A stretch of DNA of 64,000 nucleotides from Fervidobacterium pennivorans DSM 9078 (GCF_000235405.2 NC_017095.1:1451501-1515500); one strand, 5' to 3'; counted from the stretch's first letter, positions 19,521 to 27,958 are shown. Numbers and translations are program-made. The notes: generated by a model not told the origin, from the letters alone.

Positions 19521-19690
19521 GGCAGGGCAGGACGACTTAGTGTCCCTTGGCTTTCAAGCCATTACGGGAGTCTGTCGCCTGCCTTTAACCATGATAAGTT
19601 GGTTGGGTTTTTAACCCTCGTCACACTGGAGGTTTGGTTCAGCAGGCCCCTGCCCTCGCCTTTTAACCTATTCAATCGAAAGGAGGTTTT
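19521..19690 (+). ncRNA. Candidate IS110 bridge RNA region
   Basis: IS110-subgroup elements are known to encode a bridge RNA in the left end, before the recombinase gene. This stretch is strongly foldable. GGCAGG (19521-19526) pairs with CCTGCC (19578-19583), with inner pairs TCCC/GGGA and GGCT/AGCC. Further hairpins are GGGTT-TTT-AACCC (19605-19617) and GCAG-GCCC-CTGC near 19642-19653. Seven bases (TCCCTTG, 19543-19549) recur at the right end (20913-20919), and TTCAAG at 19553-19558 is complementary to CTTGAA at 20916-20921, as guide segments might be. Boundaries and loop roles are inferred. Confidence 0.45.
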
Positions 19691-19693
19691 AGT

Positions 19694-20911
19694 ATGTCTC
19701 AAAACTTCTCCATCTTTGTCGGTATTGACATCTCCAAGCATAAGTTCAACGCCTGTGCTATCCAAAATCCTAATTCTATCATCTTCGAATCTGCTTTCGA
19801 TATGTCCAAACAAGGGTTTTCCTCCTTTGTTCAAAAGCTCTCCGTTTTCCCTAAGTCTTCTGTCCTTATCGCTATGGAGTCTACTGGCTGTTACCATCTT
19901 AACCTTCTTTCTTTCCTCTCTCTCAATGATTTCTCTTGTGTCGTTCTTAATCCTTTGCTTGTTAACAAATCTCTTCCCGTTGGGCTTAGGAAAACTAAAA
20001 CTGACAAAATCGATGCTCGCTCTATTGCTCTTACCATCTTCTATACCCATCACATTCTTCCTACTTCTTCTTTCCTCAACTCAGATTTTCGGGATATTGC
20101 AAGGAAAAAGGAAAGCATCACTCATCAAATCTCAAGAGTCAAAAACGACATCGAAAAGCTTCTTTCTCTCCTCTTCCCTGAACTTGAAAAAGTGACCAAC
20201 ATCTACAATGATGCTATCTTGGATTTGCTTTCTTCTTTCCCTTCTGCTAAAGCTATCCAAAAAGCCTCCATTGATTCTCTACGTGTTTTCTTTTCAAAAA
20301 CAATCGGTAGAAAGTTAAAACTTACCCCAGAAACTCTTAAAGAGCTTGCTAACAACTCCATCGCTCAGTATTGGCCAGTGAAAGAGAAGATTCTTATTCA
20401 AACTATCAAGGAACTTCGATTTTTACAACAGCAACTTAATGAGTTTGATGAGATGCTCAAAGAATATTGCAAATGTGCTTCGCTTAATCAAGATGTTGAA
20501 ATACTCACGTCCATTGACGGAATTGGTGAAAATAGCGCACTGTATTTTCTTGCCGAAGTTGGCGATATTTCAAGATTTAGCACTTACAAAAAACTAATTG
20601 CCTATTGTGGGCTTGACCCAAGCGTAGATGAATCAGGCAAACACAAAGGAGAAAGCCGTATATCCAAAAGGGGCAATGCACACCTGAGACGAATAATTTG
20701 GCTGATGAGTGTGAATGTAGTGAGACACAACGAATATTTTAAAGCATATTTTCAAAGAAAACGAGCGCAAGGGTTAGTATACAAAAAAGCGATGATGAGT
20801 GTAGCGCACAAATTGCTAAGGACGATATTTGCTATGATGAAAAAGCGCGAGAAATTCAACATCGATCATACATTTTCGTCTTCTACTCAAAATTTAATTT
20901 TACATAGTTGA
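19694..20911 (+). CDS. IS110-family transposase (bridge-RNA-type recombinase)
   Basis: A 405-residue recombinase. The N-terminal RuvC-like (DEDD) domain shows GIDISKH (first Asp), AMESTG (Glu) and KTDKIDARS (two Asp) within the first 110 residues. A coiled-coil linker follows at about 145-255. The C-terminal Transposase_20 domain has SIDGIGENSA and GKHKGESRISKRGNAHLRR, with the serine used as nucleophile in this family. All catalytic positions are intact and there is no frameshift, so the element may be active. AAAGGAGG stands before the ATG. The first half of the gene is unusually pyrimidine-rich (TCT, CTT, TTC codons) compared with the second half and with host genes. Confidence 0.93.
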   Translation: MSQNFSIFVGIDISKHKFNACAIQNPNSIIFESAFDMSKQGFSSFVQKLSVFPKSSVLIAMESTGCYHLNLLSFLSLNDFSCVVLNPLLVNKSLPVGLRKTKTDKIDARSIALTIFYTHHILPTSSFLNSDFRDIARKKESITHQISRVKNDIEKLLSLLFPELEKVTNIYNDAILDLLSSFPSAKAIQKASIDSLRVFFSKTIGRKLKLTPETLKELANNSIAQYWPVKEKILIQTIKELRFLQQQLNEFDEMLKEYCKCASLNQDVEILTSIDGIGENSALYFLAEVGDISRFSTYKKLIAYCGLDPSVDESGKHKGESRISKRGNAHLRRIIWLMSVNVVRHNEYFKAYFQRKRAQGLVYKKAMMSVAHKLLRTIFAMMKKREKFNIDHTFSSSTQNLILHS

Positions 20912-20940
20912 CTCCCTTGAACATATTTTCATTTGTTGTA

Positions 20941-21615
20941 TCACCTACTTCCAGTCTCGCGAGGAACTAGTGATTTTATCCATTCTACAAACGCAGGATA
21001 ATTTCTTGTTTGAACATATATTCTCCCAGGTCCTGTAAAATCGCAGACAAGACCTTCACCACCAAAAAGTGTAGACTTTATCCCGCCAAAAGTTCTAACA
21101 CTGTAGTTAACACTCCCATCAAAGGCTACGACGTGTCCCGTATCAATTGTTATCTTTTCCCCAACTTGCAATTCTAGTATCTTGATAGCCCCAAAGGAAG
21201 AAATGGCAGCATCACCGTATCCTTGAAGCTTAAGCAAGAATATTCCTTCACCTGCAAAGAAGGATTTAAAACCTCCGAATGAAACATCTAAATCCACCTG
21301 AGCATCACAAGCCAAAAATGATGTTGACTGAACAAATAATGTACCATTCACATGAACGGTCTCTATATCACCAGGCAATTCTGGAGCTATACCAATTTCT
21401 CCGTCACCGGATGAATAATACGTGTTCATGAAAAAGCTTTCCCCACCAAGAACAGCTCGTTTCAAAGCTTTCCAAACACCACCTGTCGACGTTTCAACAT
21501 TAACAGGACCCTTCATATAAACCATCGCACCAGGTTCTACCTTTACTCGTTCACCCGGTCCAAGATATACTTTCAAGAGTGCATAACTACCTCTAAATTC
21601 TATCTCGCCTCTCAT
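20941..21615 (-). CDS. AIM24/TIGR00266-family protein
   Basis: A 224-residue protein of the AIM24 (TIGR00266) family of conserved beta-rich proteins with no settled biochemical role. The sequence shows the family pattern of VEPGAMVYM near residue 30, [12 protein letters not shown] near 57-68, and repeated glycine-rich strands such as SSFGAIKIL and [17 protein letters not shown]. There is no signal peptide or membrane helix. Its ATG overlaps the end of pyrR by four bases, so the two are coupled. Immediately downstream is the IS110 element, which probably cuts it off from glmM. Confidence 0.82.
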   Translation of the reverse strand: MRGEIEFRGSYALLKVYLGPGERVKVEPGAMVYMKGPVNVETSTGGVWKALKRAVLGGESFFMNTYYSSGDGEIGIAPELPGDIETVHVNGTLFVQSTSFLACDAQVDLDVSFGGFKSFFAGEGIFLLKLQGYGDAAISSFGAIKILELQVGEKITIDTGHVVAFDGSVNYSVRTFGGIKSTLFGGEGLVCDFTGPGRIYVQTRNYPAFVEWIKSLVPRETGSR

Positions 21616-22148
21616 ACATCTTCCCCCACTTTCAATATATAAACGCCGTCTTCACCATCAACCTCTTTCAACCTGACTTTGACAATTTCCAATTCTTTTG
21701 AACTTGGAATGTTCTTACCTACGTAATCTGGTCGTATTGGAAATTCCCTATGTCCTCTATCGATAAGTACAGCAAGCTGAATGGATTTTGGTCTACCACG
21801 CGAGATAATAGCATCCATTGCCGCCCTAACCGTTCTACCTGTAAAAAGGACATCATCAACAAGAACTACCTTTTTGCCTTGCAAACTGAAATTTATGATA
21901 CTCTTATCTTCTTCTTTTGAAGTTCTCTTTTCATCATCTCTAAACGGTGCGACATCTAATGCTCCAACAGGTAATTCCACACCTTCTATCATCGATATAT
22001 TTTTAGCTATCCTCTTAGCAAGATACCATCCGCGTGTGATGATACCTATAATGACCAAATCTTCGGCACCTTTGTTCTTTTCCAAAATCTCGTGTGATAT
22101 ACGCATCAACGACCTTCTTATATCATCTTCACCGAGTATTTTCACCAT
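21612..22148 (-). CDS. pyrR: PyrR bifunctional uracil phosphoribosyltransferase / regulator
   Basis: A 178-residue phosphoribosyltransferase of the PyrR type. It has the PRPP-binding motif [13 protein letters not shown] at about residues 93-105, the N-terminal [10 protein letters not shown] segment, and the conserved VDRGHREFP-like IDRGHREFP. In Bacillus PyrR binds pyr mRNA leaders and attenuates transcription in response to UMP; it also makes UMP from uracil. No pyr biosynthesis genes or leader attenuators are visible in this window, so any target here lies elsewhere. It is the fourth gene of the FTCD-tgt operon and overlaps the AIM24 gene. Confidence 0.9.
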   Translation of the reverse strand: MVKILGEDDIRRSLMRISHEILEKNKGAEDLVIIGIITRGWYLAKRIAKNISMIEGVELPVGALDVAPFRDDEKRTSKEEDKSIINFSLQGKKVVLVDDVLFTGRTVRAAMDAIISRGRPKSIQLAVLIDRGHREFPIRPDYVGKNIPSSKELEIVKVRLKEVDGEDGVYILKVGEDV

Positions 22149-22187
22149 GCTTTCTCACTTCCCGTATCTGCATATTTATCTTATGTC

Positions 22188-22961
22188 TTACATATTGAAT
22201 GCAAGGGTTATCTTCAGTCCGTATTTTGATTTCAGTTCTTCGTAATTTGAAATATTCTCGCTTAGGTTGTAAAAACCGCTTAGTTCAAATATGTAGTTAT
22301 CAACTATCACATTAGTCTTACCATAGATACTGTGGTATAGCGTTCCACCCGACAATGAATACACTGGCACGTATGAAAAAATTATTTCGTTGAAAGGTGC
22401 TATTTTAGATATGGCTATGCCCAATGTGAATCTCAAATAATCAACCCCGATGTTACTGACACCAATCTTCACGCCAGTTTGATTTGTTACGGACTGGTTG
22501 AAGACCGCCTCCAAACTAGGTAAAGAGTTCTCTTGCTTTTCAGAATAGAGAACCAAGTTGTATACTGCAAAACTTAGAATTGAAGAATCCGACACCTTGA
22601 TTAATCCGCCTGCGTCCAAACTCAACATTTTTGCATCGAGTGGAAGTATTTTGAACTTAATATTCAGCGCATAGAATTTTGAAATATCCACCAGTCTGTA
22701 ATTGACAACACCAGTCGCATAGGTTGAATCCGTAGTGTAGCCAAGCTCTCCAAAAAGCGTCCGCTCTATTTGTCTCCAAAAAACTCCTAAATTCCAACTC
22801 GCATGTTCCTGCACTGTGACCGAAAACGCAAACGAGCTATTACCAGATAAGAAATAGACAGGATTTTCATTAAAGTACGAGTATCCAATAGATGCTAAAA
22901 TTAGTAAAGACAAAACAACCACATTTTGGTAAAACTTACCCTTCTGAAGCTTGCTTTTCAT
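22188..22961 (-). CDS. Exported protein of unknown function, possibly a small outer-membrane barrel
   Basis: I do not recognise the family. The 257-residue product begins with a basic stretch and one hydrophobic segment (about residues 13-29), a likely signal peptide or anchor. The rest is rich in alternating hydrophobic/polar strands with aromatic residues (for example [16 protein letters not shown]) and ends LKITLAFNM, which resembles the last strand of a beta-barrel. It overlaps the 3' end of tgt by 26 bases, so it is translated from the same mRNA. A role in the outer sheath is only a guess. Confidence 0.6.
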   Translation of the reverse strand: MKSKLQKGKFYQNVVVLSLLILASIGYSYFNENPVYFLSGNSSFAFSVTVQEHASWNLGVFWRQIERTLFGELGYTTDSTYATGVVNYRLVDISKFYALNIKFKILPLDAKMLSLDAGGLIKVSDSSILSFAVYNLVLYSEKQENSLPSLEAVFNQSVTNQTGVKIGVSNIGVDYLRFTLGIAISKIAPFNEIIFSYVPVYSLSGGTLYHSIYGKTNVIVDNYIFELSGFYNLSENISNYEELKSKYGLKITLAFNM

Positions 22962-24060
22962 ACGCCTTCTTCACCTTCTCTCGAAACTCGTAAAAAGTTC
23001 CATTTTCTATGCTTTCACGCATCTTTTCTCCAAATTCCATCATGAAATGTATGTCGTGAATTGTTAAAAGTATCTGCCCCAATACTTCTTCTCTGTCAAA
23101 CAGATGCCTTATGTATCCTTTTGAAAAATTACGACACGTGTAACATGTGCAGTTTTCATCTATGGGTGTTTTGTCGTATTTGTATCTAGCTGAGCGGATA
23201 TTGAACTTTCCATTCCAGGTAACTGCTAGTCCATGCCGAGCAACTCGTGTTGGAAAGACACTGTCGAAGATATCAACACCACTCGCTACTAAGTCAACTA
23301 ACAAATCTGGGGAACCACCTCCCATGAAATACCTAGGCTTATCTGGAGGCATTTTTGGACCTATAAACTCAACCATCTTTAACGTTACTTCGTGAGGTTC
23401 ACCGACACTTAACCCACCTATAGCAAATCCATCGAAATCAAATTCGGTAATCTCTTTCAAACTCATCTCTCTGAGGTCTTCGTAAATAGCACCTTGGATT
23501 ATGCCAAAAATCGCTTGATGAGAAATCCGTCTCAAATGTTCCAAACTTCGCTTAGCCCATTTTGTTGTAAGCTTAACAGACCTTTTTGCCTCATCGTATC
23601 CATCCTTTGGGTCAGCACAATAATCAAATGCCATAACAATATCAGAACCAAGGGTAGCTTGTATCTCCATCGATAACTCTGGTGTTATATAATGCTTTGA
23701 ACCGTCTATCGGAGACATAATCCATACGCCATCGTCCGTAATCTTCTGACCCTTCTTGAGACTGAATACTTGAAAACCACCACTATCGGTTAAAATCGGT
23801 CTGTCCCAGTTCATGAAGTTGTGAAGCCCGCCAAATTCTCGGATGACATCTAATCCTGGTTTCAAATATAGGTGAAATGCATTCGAGAGAATTATTTGAA
23901 CGTTGTTTTCTTTTAATATATGCGGGGTTACCAACTTCACATTTGCGTTCGTACCAACCGGCATGAATGTAGGTGTTTCAACAATACCATGTGGGAGGTG
24001 CATCCTCCCACGTCTTGCGTTACCAACAGTTTTTAAAACTTCAAATCTTAGTGAACCCAT
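22936..24060 (-). CDS. tgt: tRNA-guanine transglycosylase
   Basis: Tgt exchanges guanine-34 for the queuosine precursor preQ1 in tRNAs with GUN anticodons. The 374-residue protein has the bacterial length. It shows the base-recognition segment TDSGGFQVF, the loop IGGLSVGE, the nucleophile region [12 protein letters not shown], and the zinc site CTCYTCRNF with a histidine downstream. It overlaps the FTCD-like gene by 20 bases and the exported-protein gene by 26 bases, so the operon is tightly packed. queA and yajC, common neighbours elsewhere, are not here. Confidence 0.96.
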   Translation of the reverse strand: MGSLRFEVLKTVGNARRGRMHLPHGIVETPTFMPVGTNANVKLVTPHILKENNVQIILSNAFHLYLKPGLDVIREFGGLHNFMNWDRPILTDSGGFQVFSLKKGQKITDDGVWIMSPIDGSKHYITPELSMEIQATLGSDIVMAFDYCADPKDGYDEAKRSVKLTTKWAKRSLEHLRRISHQAIFGIIQGAIYEDLREMSLKEITEFDFDGFAIGGLSVGEPHEVTLKMVEFIGPKMPPDKPRYFMGGGSPDLLVDLVASGVDIFDSVFPTRVARHGLAVTWNGKFNIRSARYKYDKTPIDENCTCYTCRNFSKGYIRHLFDREEVLGQILLTIHDIHFMMEFGEKMRESIENGTFYEFREKVKKAYEKQASEG

Positions 24061-24673
24061 TTTCTTTTATCAACTCCTGTATTCTTTCGTAGTAAACTTT
24101 TGCTTCTCCCATAACTTCGTACATCTCATCAAGTACTTTGTTTTTGAATTCTTCATCTGTTATTGATTTAAGGTTGATTACTACATTGTACTCACCAATT
24201 TTACATGCAGCCCTTGCTAATTCCGCAGCACTGTACGCATCAGATACCGCATTTTGGTTACCCCATTTTGCAACAATTTCACTGTATTTTAGAATATCTC
24301 TTGCGCACTCAACGAGTTCAAAAGGTGTTTCAACAGCTTTTTTTAGGGCTTCTTGAATCTTTAATTCTCTCTCGGGGTCCTCTTTCGGTAACTTGTAAGC
24401 TTCCATAACTTTATCAAAAGCTTTGACATCTTCAGAAGCCAATCTCAGAGTCTTCTCAAGAACAAGCTCCATGTTTTCCAATACTTCTTGCATAAGCCCC
24501 TCGTAATTTTCGTATTTTTTCTTTCCGAGTGTAAGATTAGCAACCATTGAATTTAGTGCAGCTCCAAGTGCAGCAACAACAGCACCAACTGCTCCGCCAC
24601 CAGGAACAGGGTTTTTTTCCTTCACTTTATTACAAAGTTCCTCAACTGTTAATTTTCTGATATCAATATCCAT
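24041..24673 (-). CDS. Cyclodeaminase-family (FTCD C-terminal type) protein
   Basis: A 210-residue all-helical protein of the formiminotetrahydrofolate cyclodeaminase family. The signature [17 protein letters not shown] is near residue 23, followed by [12 protein letters not shown]. In mammals this domain releases ammonia from 5-formimino-THF; stand-alone bacterial versions probably act in folate one-carbon metabolism. The frame is open from 24784, but AAGGAGG just upstream of the ATG at 24673 and the family start [14 protein letters not shown] decide the start. It is the first gene of the operon with tgt, under an extended -10 promoter. Confidence 0.85.
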   Translation of the reverse strand: MDIDIRKLTVEELCNKVKEKNPVPGGGAVGAVVAALGAALNSMVANLTLGKKKYENYEGLMQEVLENMELVLEKTLRLASEDVKAFDKVMEAYKLPKEDPERELKIQEALKKAVETPFELVECARDILKYSEIVAKWGNQNAVSDAYSAAELARAACKIGEYNVVINLKSITDEEFKNKVLDEMYEVMGEAKVYYERIQELIKENGFTKI

Positions 24674-24731
24674 AGCCTTGCCCCCTCCTTTTTTGATAGT
24701 GACTGTAAAAACGACTTCTTCATACAAAAAC

Positions 24732-24740
24732 ATTATACCA
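24732..24740 (-). promoter_or_regulatory. Extended -10 promoter of the FTCD-tgt-pyrR operon
   Basis: The minus strand reads TGG then TATAAT (24732-24737), a TGn extended -10 element, about 60 bases before the FTCD start. No good -35 box is present, which fits an extended -10 type. It diverges from the SRP RNA promoter. Confidence 0.65.
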
Positions 24741-24752
24741 CAAAATGTACAA

Positions 24753-24780
24753 TTGAAAAATCTAAAAAACGTGATACAAT
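24753..24780 (+). promoter_or_regulatory. Promoter of the SRP RNA gene
   Basis: TTGAAA (24753-24758) and TACAAT (24775-24780) are 16 bases apart on the plus strand and end about six bases before the predicted RNA start at 24786. Confidence 0.7.
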
Positions 24781-24785
24781 TCATT

Positions 24786-25062
24786 AGGGTGCCGTACTAA
24801 GCGGGGGGTTGGTGGTCCCCTGTAACCCGAAACCCACCTTAGCGGGGCTGAATTCCCCGACTGAGGCTGTCCGGGTTCGGTACCGGCACATCCGGTGGCA
24901 ACGAAGGTTGGGTCCCACGCAACAACTGCCTACGAACCGGGTCAGGTCCGGAAGGAAGCAGCCCTAAGTAGGTAAGTGTGTGCCGTGGGGGTGCCCGGCT
25001 GGAGCCATGCAGGATGTGTACGGCCGGGTCTGGACAAGTCGAAGCGGGGTGTACGGCACCCT
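24786..25062 (+). ncRNA. ffs: Signal recognition particle RNA (large form with Alu domain)
   Basis: About 277 bases. The diagnostic domain IV sequence GTCAGGTCCGGAAGGAAGCA (about 24941-24960) is the Ffh-binding hairpin with its GGAA loop. The 5' end AGGGTGCCGTAC pairs with the 3' end GTACGGCACCCT, giving the closed helix of the long SRP RNA. The first 90 bases carry the GC-rich Alu-like fold, as in Bacillus scRNA and unlike the short 4.5S RNA of E. coli. A T-rich run follows at 25063-25072. Confidence 0.95.
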
Positions 25063-25093
25063 CTTTTATTTTATACCCCTAAGATTACTAACT

Positions 25094-25415
25094 TACCCGA
25101 GGGGAGCTGTAAGCCGGATTCTGTTTAGACAGGCATCTGTCTTTGCGGCCTACCCGGGGGAATATGGGCGGAGCCACCCGACCCCCTGCTTGGCCTTGCT
25201 CCGGATGGGGGTTGCCAAGCCGGTGCATCGCTGCACCGCTGGTGAGCTCTTACCTCACCTTTCCACCCTTGCCCTACAAAAGGGCGGTTTCCGTTTCTAT
25301 GGCCCTATCCGTGGCTCGCGCCACCTGGCCGTTAGCCAGCATCCTGCCCACGGAGTCCGGACTTTCCTCAGGTCAGCCATGTGCGGCTGCCCGCGCCTGT
25401 CCGCTCCCCTCGGAA
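25094..25415 (-). ncRNA. rnpB: RNase P RNA (type A)
   Basis: The catalytic RNA that trims tRNA 5' ends. On the minus strand the conserved core elements occur in order: GAGGAAAGTCCGGAC near the 5' end, AGGGTGGAAAGGTG in the middle, the loop AGAATCCGGCTTA and a closing helix CCGAGGGGAGC/GCTCCCCTCGG. The length of about 320 bases and the arrangement suit type A. The 5' end is set by the -10 box at 25422-25427. It converges on the SRP RNA gene with about 30 bases between their ends. Confidence 0.95.
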
Positions 25416-25421
25416 CTTTTT

Positions 25422-25450
25422 ATTATACTCATTTCTTCAAACCCGAATAA
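25422..25450 (-). promoter_or_regulatory. Promoter of rnpB
   Basis: A perfect TATAAT (25422-25427) lies seven bases from the predicted RNA start; a weaker TTATTC (25445-25450) is 17 bases upstream on the minus strand. Confidence 0.6.
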
Positions 25451-25561
25451 TTATATATCGTCCTCATCAATAATTCAAGAAAAATGCTTTTTAGACTGCT
25501 TTAATAGTATTTTCTAGCGATATATTTTTCGTGATTGCTGGCTTTTCAACATCAAAAGGAC

Positions 25562-25591
25562 TTTACCATCTCCCATAACTTATGTTAGAAT
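25562..25591 (+). promoter_or_regulatory. Possible promoter of the MATE-HAD operon
   Basis: TTTACC (25562-25567) and TAGAAT (25586-25591) are spaced 18 bases apart on the plus strand. The match is moderate. A perfect palindrome follows just downstream of the expected transcription start. Confidence 0.45.
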
Positions 25592-25603
25592 AAAAACGCA
25601 TTG

Positions 25604-25616
25604 TTCGTAATACGAA
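25604..25616. promoter_or_regulatory. Palindromic operator candidate before the MATE gene
   Basis: TTCGTA-A-TACGAA is a perfect six-base inverted repeat around one base, located between the putative -10 box and the start codon. This size and position suit a dimeric repressor. No regulator gene adjoins it. Confidence 0.5.
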
Positions 25617-25654
25617 TTATCTAAAATTTTTGATACAAGGGGCGTGTTCTTTAA

Positions 25655-27001
25655 ATGGCTCGTGTTGATGTGTTGAACGAACGAATAGAATACTCCATTT
25701 TTCATTTAGCTTGGCCATTGATAATCTCAAATTCATTTCAAACTATTTACAACATTGTAGATTCTTACTTTCTTGGTAAACTTGGACCAATCCAATTCTC
25801 CGCGTCAACCGTCACTTGGCCTGTTATTTTCACATTCATTTCCCTCGCGATGGGTTTTTCACAGGCAGGCATAGCAATTGTCTCCCAATATGCTGGAAAA
25901 AAAGATGTCTTAGGTGTAAGGAAATCATCCGGTCAATTGTATTTAGTAACGATTATAACGGGGCTTCTATCTACAGTCTTGGGACTTGCCTTCACAAAAC
26001 CTATTATTTACGGCATTGTCGGTTCTAAAAACCCTCAAGTTATTCCATACGCGATTAGCTATTATGTTGTTGACATAATAGGTCTGCCCCTTGTATTCAT
26101 ACTCAACACGACTACTTCCATTATGCGTGCGATAGGAGACTCACAATTCGGAATGCGCATGATACTTTACATGAACGTTATAAACATGATTTTCGACCCT
26201 CTTTTGATTTTCGGAATAGGTCCATTCCCCAGGCTTGGTGTTGCCGGAGCAGCATGGGCATCGAATATTGGCAGGCTCGTGGCAGCAGCAATTAGCGTTA
26301 ATCACGTTTTTTCAGAAAGGGCTGTTGTAAGAATCGAGAGGAAAGATTTCAAACCCGAATGGAGGATGATATCTTTAATCTTGAAGCTTGGACTTCCCAG
26401 TGCAATAGGTATGTCAGTTACGTCTGCTGGTTTTGCGGTTATCATGAAATACGTAGCAATGTTTGGACCTGCAGTGATAAGTGCATACGGTATAGGTAAC
26501 AGGGTTACTAACCTTGTATCAATGATTTCCTTCGGTTTAGCTGGAGCAGTATCAACCATGGTTGGACAATTCATAGGAGCAAGAAGATTCGAAGATGCTG
26601 AAAGGACGGTCAGAACCGCCTTCTTTTGGAACGTTATTATTATAGGTTTCCTTTCTGTCCTCACATTCGCTTACGGAAAGCAAGTAACGAAATTTTTTAT
26701 CAACGACCCTGAAGTTATAAAAATGGGAGACATATTTTTTAAGTACATCTCATTCTCAATGCCGATATTCACATCCTACATGATATACAACAATGCACTC
26801 ATAGGTGCAGGCAAGACCGTGCTAACAATGATAGGTGATATACTAAGGCTGTGGGGGATTAGAATTCCGATAATTGCCGTGCTTGCAACAACCATGGGAT
26901 TCAAGGGGATTTTTGTTGGTATGATAATAAGCAATTTGATAGTCTTCTTTGTAACCTACGCCTTCTTCAAGTTCTCAAATTGGAAGAAAGCTGTTGTTTA
27001 A
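25655..27001 (+). CDS. MATE-family multidrug/cation efflux protein
   Basis: A 448-residue inner-membrane antiporter with about 12 transmembrane helices in two homologous halves. The N-terminal half has SNSFQTIYNIVDSYFLGKLG and the sequence NTTTSIMRAIGDS; the second half repeats the pattern with MSVTSAGFAVIMKYVAMFG and IYNNALIGAGKT. This is typical of the NorM/DinF-like MATE group that expels cationic compounds using sodium or protons. The start ATG has AAGGGG about 12 bases upstream. It is followed 21 bases later by a HAD phosphatase gene, and both end at one terminator. Confidence 0.92.
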   Translation: MARVDVLNERIEYSIFHLAWPLIISNSFQTIYNIVDSYFLGKLGPIQFSASTVTWPVIFTFISLAMGFSQAGIAIVSQYAGKKDVLGVRKSSGQLYLVTIITGLLSTVLGLAFTKPIIYGIVGSKNPQVIPYAISYYVVDIIGLPLVFILNTTTSIMRAIGDSQFGMRMILYMNVINMIFDPLLIFGIGPFPRLGVAGAAWASNIGRLVAAAISVNHVFSERAVVRIERKDFKPEWRMISLILKLGLPSAIGMSVTSAGFAVIMKYVAMFGPAVISAYGIGNRVTNLVSMISFGLAGAVSTMVGQFIGARRFEDAERTVRTAFFWNVIIIGFLSVLTFAYGKQVTKFFINDPEVIKMGDIFFKYISFSMPIFTSYMIYNNALIGAGKTVLTMIGDILRLWGIRIPIIAVLATTMGFKGIFVGMIISNLIVFFVTYAFFKFSNWKKAVV

Positions 27002-27022
27002 AAACTTTAAGGAGGTTAAAGA

Positions 27023-27670
27023 ATGGAGAAAAAAACAATCGATAACGTAAAATACATATTCTTGGACTACGACGGGACTATTATAGAAAACGCAGAATCG
27101 GAGTTTTTGAAAGAATATTTCACTTTACTTTCGAAAAAATCCGGTATTGAATTTAACCAACTCTTGCAATTGGTTATGTCCTCTGTTGAAGAAACTATCA
27201 AAAATACCGCAAATGATAAGAACCTTTTTGAAAAGTTCACCATGGCGATTTCTCAAAGCTCGCGAAAATCCCCAGAGTATTGGATAAAGCTATTCTATGC
27301 TTTCTATGAAACCGAATTCGACCAGCTCTCAAGAATTGTGAAACCTAAGAAAGAACTAATCGAACTGATAAGCAAAACTGATAAAAAGTTGATATTCGCA
27401 TCTAACCCGCTCTTCCCAAAGATTGCAACTTACAAACGTATAAAATTTGCAGGTTTAGAACCAGAAATGTTTTTGTATGTCGCCCATATGGAAAATAGCA
27501 CGTATGCAAAGCCAAATCCAATGTTTTTCAAAGAGATAATGGCAAAACTAAATCTCTCACCAGACGAATGTGTGATGATAGGTGACACAGAATTTGACAT
27601 GGCTTGCGAAAAGGTAGGAATCAAATTTATACATATCAATGAAACAGAAAAATGGAAGCAGGTCTTTTAA
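27023..27670 (+). CDS. HAD-superfamily hydrolase
   Basis: A 215-residue cytoplasmic phosphatase-type protein. The HAD motifs are all present: FLDYDGTI (nucleophile Asp near residue 14), ASNP (motif II), KPNPMFF (motif III lysine) and MIGDTEFDM (motif IV). The helical cap between motifs I and II spans about residues 20-105, a type I cap as in phosphoglycolate phosphatases. The substrate cannot be read from sequence. AAGGAGG stands before the ATG, and the gene is cotranscribed with the MATE exporter. Confidence 0.88.
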   Translation: MEKKTIDNVKYIFLDYDGTIIENAESEFLKEYFTLLSKKSGIEFNQLLQLVMSSVEETIKNTANDKNLFEKFTMAISQSSRKSPEYWIKLFYAFYETEFDQLSRIVKPKKELIELISKTDKKLIFASNPLFPKIATYKRIKFAGLEPEMFLYVAHMENSTYAKPNPMFFKEIMAKLNLSPDECVMIGDTEFDMACEKVGIKFIHINETEKWKQVF

Positions 27671-27680
27671 TAACCCAACG

Positions 27681-27718
27681 AAAAAAGCCCTGAGGATTCC
27701 GCACCCTCAGGGCTTTTT
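27681..27718. terminator. Bidirectional terminator
   Basis: The nine-pair stem GCCCTGAGG/CCTCAGGGC is flanked by a six-base A tract on the left and a five-base T tract on the right. It can end the plus-strand MATE-HAD transcript and the minus-strand small-gene transcript, whose genes converge here. Confidence 0.9.
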
Positions 27719-27763
27719 AATCTATATTTGGTTTAATTCAAACAGATACAAGCACTAGATCAA

Positions 27764-27958
27764 TCAGAATAACACCAACGCCAAGTAATCTATCGCAGAA
27801 GATACAATTAAGTGGTAGACTTCCCTTGGAATTTGGATGTTCAGTTCATCGTAAAGCTCATCCATAAGCTCCATGACTTCAGCTTTCTTTTTTTCTCCTT
27901 CACCAGGTCTTTCAACAAGGTACATGAAGAGCTTGAGAATGTCCCATACCCACTTCAT
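27764..27958 (-). CDS. Small hypothetical protein
   Basis: A 64-residue protein with no recognised family. It begins with an amphipathic, mildly hydrophobic segment (MKWVWDILKLFMYLVE), has a charged middle (GEGEKKKAEVMELMDELYDEL) and a hydrophobic C-terminus (SSAIDYLALVLF). The frame opens at a GTG at 27967, but GGTGA five bases before the ATG at 27958 supports the shorter form. It is third in a cluster with the DUF2922-like and DUF1659-like genes, about 28 bases after the former. In Firmicutes a small membrane protein (YvrJ) often holds this place; this one does not look like YvrJ. Confidence 0.6.
   Translation of the reverse strand: MKWVWDILKLFMYLVERPGEGEKKKAEVMELMDELYDELNIQIPREVYHLIVSSAIDYLALVLF

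Larger units (their letters stand above)
19509..20929 (+). mobile_element. IS110-family insertion sequence (ends approximate)
   Basis: A single transposase gene, with a structured non-coding left end of about 170 bases and a very short right end, matches the IS110 layout. The exact termini are not certain. IS110 elements usually lack long inverted repeats, and no empty site is available. The limits given assume that the seven-base ATATTTT found at 19502-19508 and 20923-20929 marks the junction; they could shift by about 15 bases. The element stands between the AIM24-family gene and glmM, against the direction of both. Joining the flanks at that repeat would leave a gap of about 51 bases, like other gaps in these operons. 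Confidence 0.8.

Noticed and set aside
19562-20195. Frames of 163 codons (minus) and 198 codons (plus) over the IS110 left end and transposase
   Set aside because: They overlap the intact transposase, which has all catalytic motifs. Their openness follows from the skewed base use of the first half of that gene.
24980-25517. Open frames of 156 and 124 codons on the plus strand
   Set aside because: They lie over the SRP RNA and RNase P RNA genes, and their openness comes from GC-rich structured RNA. There are no ribosome sites or family motifs.
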